A stretch of DNA of 64,000 nt, from assembly GCF_023704175.1 (NCBI RefSeq), contig NZ_CP084530.1, positions 2,831,501-2,895,500 of the forward strand. The letters run 5' to 3'. Of this stretch, positions 60,619 through 64,000 are shown one piece after another; the stretch's first letter is position 1, and the number at the start of each line of letters is the position of its first letter. The stretch is from Paenibacillus sp. YPG26. Lineage in GTDB: Bacteria > Bacillota > Bacilli > Paenibacillales > Paenibacillaceae. Position numbers and translations under genes: made by a program. The notes under the pieces were generated by a model, which saw only the letters and a list, made by a program, of their open reading frames with translations, was not told the DNA's origin and made no database searches.

Positions 60619-61182
60619 CTAGAACTCCTTATAAATGCTTACATACTGCTCGTAGTAATGGGTAACCCGCTGAACATAATGCCGGGTCTCCCCAAAAGGA
60701 ATGTCTTTGGAGGTGTCAAGATGGCCATCCCACTTTCCACTCTTCAGCCAGCTCCTCACCTTCGTCGGGCCCGCATTATAAGCTGCAATGACCGCGATCT
60801 GATTGCCGTCGAATTGTTCGTACAACGACTTCAGGTACCAGCTTCCAATCTGTATATTTTTATCCGGCTCTTTCTTCAGGCTATCAAGCGAGACATCTTC
60901 AAAATTTGCTTTGTCGATGACCCACTGCGCTGTGTCCGGCATAATTTGCATAACTCCGAGCGCCCCTTTGTGCGACTCCTGATTGGCCTTGTAATTCGTC
61001 TCTACACGGATAATAGCCGCAATCATGAATGGATCAATCTGATTCTCCTGGGCATATGCCCTGATCTCGTCTTTGTAGTGAATAGGATAGAACAGCTTTA
61101 GCCATCCACTATTGAAGAAGACAAGCAACGTGAACCCCAGGAACAATAAAAGCAAGACTCTCTTCTTACGCAGCCACTTCAT
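60619..61182 (-). CDS. Membrane-anchored lytic transglycosylase (SLT family)
   Basis: The 187-residue protein has an N-terminal membrane anchor (VLLLLFLGFTLLVFF) and a Slt70-like domain. The catalytic Glu is in IIRVETNYKANQES, followed by GALGVMQIMPDTAQW and AAYNAGPTKVRSWL. It cleaves glycan strands to anhydromuropeptides outside the membrane. It overlaps coaE by 4 bp, the arrangement of ytcJ-like genes in Bacillales. Confidence 0.94.
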   Translation of the reverse strand: MKWLRKKRVLLLLFLGFTLLVFFNSGWLKLFYPIHYKDEIRAYAQENQIDPFMIAAIIRVETNYKANQESHKGALGVMQIMPDTAQWVIDKANFEDVSLDSLKKEPDKNIQIGSWYLKSLYEQFDGNQIAVIAAYNAGPTKVRSWLKSGKWDGHLDTSKDIPFGETRHYVQRVTHYYEQYVSIYKEF

Positions 61183-61775
61183 AGCAAGCCTTTACGAAGC
61201 AAGTATTCATCAATCTGCCGCTCAGTATACTCGATCCCCATACTATTATCAATCACGACATCAGCCTGCTTCCGCTTCTCTTCGATATCCATTTGCGCCG
61301 CGATTCGGGCCGAGGCTTCTTCCTCCGTGAGTCCATTCCTGCTCATTAACCGGCTTAGCTGCAGAGCCCGGGGGATATAGACAACCATAATCTCCTCAAA
61401 GGAAGATCCCTGACCCGTCTCATAGAGAAGCGGAATATCCGAGACAACAAGGCGATCCGGGTATTCCTGTTCATAAGCGGCAGCCCGCTTGCGCATCTCC
61501 GCACGAATAGCAGGATGGGTAATGCCTTCTAGAACCTTTCTCTCCTCTTGGTGTGTAAAAATATGCTCTCCCAGCTTCTTCCGGTCCAATGTCCCATCAG
61601 GCAGAAGCATAGCTTGTCCGAAGTGTGCGATGACGGCTTCCAGTACGGGATGGCCGGGCATCATCACCTCTCTGGCTACGACGTCCGCATCGATCAGCAG
61701 CGCTCCCCGCTTCACAAGCATTTGCGAGACCGTACTTTTCCCGGTTGCAATTCCACCGGTCAGTCCGATATTCAT
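61179..61775 (-). CDS. coaE: Dephospho-CoA kinase
   Basis: The 198-residue protein has the P-loop GLTGGIATGKST at 4-15 and the DADVVAREV motif, with VSDIPLLYETG in the lid/CoA region. It phosphorylates dephospho-CoA in the last step of CoA synthesis. It lies 12 nt after mutM and overlaps the transglycosylase gene; polA-mutM-coaE order is typical of Bacillales. Confidence 0.97.
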   Translation of the reverse strand: MNIGLTGGIATGKSTVSQMLVKRGALLIDADVVAREVMMPGHPVLEAVIAHFGQAMLLPDGTLDRKKLGEHIFTHQEERKVLEGITHPAIRAEMRKRAAAYEQEYPDRLVVSDIPLLYETGQGSSFEEIMVVYIPRALQLSRLMSRNGLTEEEASARIAAQMDIEEKRKQADVVIDNSMGIEYTERQIDEYLLRKGLL

Positions 61776-61787
61776 TTCTTCACCTCA

Positions 61788-62642
61788 TTATTGCTTCTTC
61801 TTATCCTTCTTGATCTCGATCAGCTGACAGCTTGGACAATAATGCGTTCCCCGTCCCCCAACAACAGACTTCTCGACAGGAGTGCCGCATACTACGCATG
61901 GCGCTGCCTTGCGCCCATATATCCGGAGCGAATGCTGGAACATGCCCATCTCTCCTTGTCCATTTACATAAGACTTGATGGATGAACCGCCTGCTTCCAC
62001 CGCCTCACTCAAAGTGAGCACGATGGCCTCATACAGACGGATGAGCTCCTCCTGATTCAGATCATTACACAGTCTCTCGGGATGAATACCTGCCCGGAAC
62101 AGAGCCTCATCCACATAGATATTCCCCAGCCCAACCACATATTCCTGATTCAGCAGAGCCGGCTTGATCTTGGTCTTACGGGATGCAATAACCTGCTTGA
62201 ATGCTTCATAGGTAAAAGACTCATCCAAAGGCTCCAGTCCAAGCTTAAGCAGCGGCTTCAGCCCAAATTCTTCGCCAGGAGCGAACAAATGCATCGTACC
62301 GAACTGCCGAACATCCCTATAACGGAGCTCGGTCCCATCTGTGAAATGGAAGATCACATGAGTATGCTTCTCCACAGGCTCACCATGGTTATATACCCCG
62401 TACCTGCCTTCCATCCTCAGATGGGAGACAAGTACAAGCCCGTCCATAATGATGCGGAGAAATTTGCCTCTTCGTCCAACTTCCACTATAGTGTGGCCTT
62501 GAAGTTCAAGCCTGAACTGCTCTATATCATCAGGTCTCTGGATAATCCTTGGCAGAGAGACCGTAACGTCATGAATAGTCTTGCCTGTAATCAGCTGACT
62601 AAGTGTTCTTCTGACTGTTTCTACTTCCGGCAATTCCGGCAT
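61788..62642 (-). CDS. mutM: Formamidopyrimidine-DNA glycosylase
   Basis: The 284-residue protein begins with the invariant PELPEVETVRR, whose Pro is the catalytic nucleophile. It has the helix-two-turn-helix (NIYVDEALFRAGIHP) and a C-terminal zinc finger (CVVCGTPVEKSVVGGRGTHYCPSC). It excises 8-oxoguanine and related lesions. ATG 62642 is chosen because cleavage of its Met exposes Pro2; an earlier in-frame start at 62648 would not. Confidence 0.97.
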   Translation of the reverse strand: MPELPEVETVRRTLSQLITGKTIHDVTVSLPRIIQRPDDIEQFRLELQGHTIVEVGRRGKFLRIIMDGLVLVSHLRMEGRYGVYNHGEPVEKHTHVIFHFTDGTELRYRDVRQFGTMHLFAPGEEFGLKPLLKLGLEPLDESFTYEAFKQVIASRKTKIKPALLNQEYVVGLGNIYVDEALFRAGIHPERLCNDLNQEELIRLYEAIVLTLSEAVEAGGSSIKSYVNGQGEMGMFQHSLRIYGRKAAPCVVCGTPVEKSVVGGRGTHYCPSCQLIEIKKDKKKQ

Positions 62643-62702
62643 CCTCAATCACCTCGGGTATTTCCTGATTGTTAGGGTACATCCATCCTGTATCTGCGGC
62701 TG

Positions 62703-64000
62703 TTACTTCGCTTCATACCAGTTAAGCCCACTGCTCACTTCAGCTTTAAGCGGAACAGACAAAGACAGCGCCTTCTCCATCGTCTCCGGAACCAGCTTGG
62801 TCATGATCTCCAGCTCATCTTCCGGCACTTCGAACACAAGCTCATCGTGTACCTGCAGAAGCATGCGGCTCTTCAGCTTATGTTCTCTTAAGGTATCACT
62901 CATCAAGACCATAGCCAGCTTGATAATATCCGCCGCAGTTCCCTGAATCGGGGTATTCATCGCTGTACGCTCGGCGAATGAACGCAGGTTGAAATTCGAA
63001 GCATTAATCTCCGGCAGATACCGGCGGCGTTCCAGCAAAGTCTTAACATATCCGTCGCGCTTCGCTTCCTTGACGATATCGTCCATATACCGGCGAACCC
63101 CTTGGAATACCTCAAAATACTGGTCAATGAACTTGGCCGCTTCTTTGCGTGTAATGTTCAGATTCTGGGATAGGCCATAGTCGCTGATTCCATACACGAT
63201 TCCGAAATTAACAGCTTTCGCGGAACGGCGCATATCCGAATCCACCTGATCGGCGGGCACACCGAACACATCGCTGGCCGTCTTCGTATGAATGTCCATG
63301 TCATTCACGAACGCTTCCTTCAGCCGTTCATCACCTGAGATATCCGCCAGAACACGGAGCTCGATCTGGGAATAGTCTGCCGCCAGAATATGCCATCCGG
63401 ACTCGGAAGGAACGAACACCTTCCGGATCTTGCGTCCTTCTTCCATTCGGATCGGGATATTCTGCAGATTCGGGTATTGGCTGCTTAGCCGTCCCGTAGC
63501 CGCAATGGTCTGACGGTAATACGTATGGACCTTGCCCGTCTCCGGGCGGATCTCTTTGAGCAGACCTTCCACATAAGTCGACTGGAGCTTGGTTAACTGG
63601 CGGTATTCCAGGATCGACTGCACAATATCGTGATAGGGCGCGAGCTTCTCCAGCACTTCAGCATCCGTAGAGTATCCCGTCTTGGTCTTCTTGATTACCG
63701 GAAGTCCAAGCTTGTCGAATAGAATTTCACCCAGCTGCTTGGGCGAGTTAATATTGAATTCCATACCGGCCAGCTCATAGATATGCTGAGCCAGTCTGCG
63801 GATCTGGATCTCGAACTCTTTGCCAAGCTCCTGAAGGTCTTCACGGTTCACGGCGATGCCCTGCTTCTCCATGTCTGCTAGAATACGGGACAGGGGCATC
63901 TCAAGCTCATAGAACAGACGGTTCATCTCGTTCTTCTCCAGCTCCTGCTCCTGAAGCGGAATAAGCTTCTGGGCGGCTGCCGATTTATGAGCTAAATGAA
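62703..64000 (-). CDS. polA: DNA polymerase I (C-terminal part, runs off the window)
   Basis: About 431 C-terminal residues of family A polymerase are visible, with the frame open to base 64000. Motif A is ILAADYSQIELRVLA, motif B RRSAKAVNFGIVYGIS and motif C LLQVHDELVFEVPE. An internal Met at 63926 is not the real start, because HLAHKSAAAQKLIPLQEQEL is encoded upstream in the same frame and belongs to the protein. It functions in Okazaki fragment maturation and repair. Exonuclease domains lie beyond the window. Confidence 0.97.
   Translation of the reverse strand, partial: HLAHKSAAAQKLIPLQEQELEKNEMNRLFYELEMPLSRILADMEKQGIAVNREDLQELGKEFEIQIRRLAQHIYELAGMEFNINSPKQLGEILFDKLGLPVIKKTKTGYSTDAEVLEKLAPYHDIVQSILEYRQLTKLQSTYVEGLLKEIRPETGKVHTYYRQTIAATGRLSSQYPNLQNIPIRMEEGRKIRKVFVPSESGWHILAADYSQIELRVLADISGDERLKEAFVNDMDIHTKTASDVFGVPADQVDSDMRRSAKAVNFGIVYGISDYGLSQNLNITRKEAAKFIDQYFEVFQGVRRYMDDIVKEAKRDGYVKTLLERRRYLPEINASNFNLRSFAERTAMNTPIQGTAADIIKLAMVLMSDTLREHKLKSRMLLQVHDELVFEVPEDELEIMTKLVPETMEKALSLSVPLKAEVSSGLNWYEAK

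Noticed and set aside
1..64000. CRISPR arrays, insertion sequences, prophage
   Set aside because: No regularly spaced repeats with spacers, transposase-like proteins, integrases or phage structural genes were seen on either strand.

Overview
The window looks like chromosomal DNA of a mesophilic, endospore-forming Paenibacillus-type member of the Bacillales. The grounds are an alpha/beta-type small acid-soluble spore protein, a Firmicutes nrdR/coaE/mutM/polA block, strong AGGAGG ribosome binding sites, TTGACA/TATAAT promoters, a DinR-type LexA box, a YtrA-type GntR regulator, and an S-layer-homology-anchored mannanase. No phage genes, insertion sequences, rRNA operons or CRISPR arrays were seen. 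One tRNA (Ala, GGC) is present.

Layout. Bases 1-17250 hold many small transcription units in which a one-component regulator sits beside a reductase, hydrolase or exporter: MarR/nitroreductase/quinol monooxygenase, MmyB-like/MDR oxidoreductase, ABC exporter/GntR, MarR/hydrolase, TetR/SDR, and HxlR with an MFS pump and an NAD(P)H oxidoreductase. Several have matching palindromes at their promoters. In the same stretch, 8895-13113 (minus strand) is a probable five-gene operon led by a GH13-like protein that has lost its acid/base glutamate and other catalytic residues. Bases 17251-18560 hold tRNA-Ala and an NlpC/P60 endopeptidase. Bases 18561-30127 hold two divergent organosulfur (sulfonate-type) uptake and oxidation operons with a TetR regulator between them. 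Bases 30320-32700 hold an Asp-box propeller protein and two beta-rich orphan proteins. Bases 32738-34222 are small accessory genes, including a LexA-box-controlled YolD protein. Bases 34357-41302 hold a cell-envelope glycosylation operon (GT39-like, GT2, GtrA, GalU) divergent from an OmpR-type two-component system, followed by a diguanylate cyclase (41483-43129).

Bases 43363-59573 form a complete beta-mannan utilisation locus. A secreted SLH-anchored multi-domain GH26 mannanase would cut mannan at the cell surface. A CUT1-type ABC importer (binding protein and two permeases, no ATPase here) would take up the oligosaccharides. Cytoplasmic GH113 mannanase, CE7 and SGNH (CE17-like) esterases, two GH130 phosphorylases and an AGE-family 2-epimerase would finish the breakdown to hexoses and hexose phosphate. 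A LacI-family regulator lies in the middle. Four promoters (transporter operon, lacI, GH26, epimerase-GH130) all carry the same AAGTTAWCGKTWA operator just after the predicted start of transcription, and two also have a CcpA-type cre between -35 and -10. Bases 59733-64000 are conserved core genes (nrdR, SASP, SLT transglycosylase, coaE, mutM, and polA running off the window).

All functions are read from sequence motifs and family knowledge. No database search or structure prediction was run.
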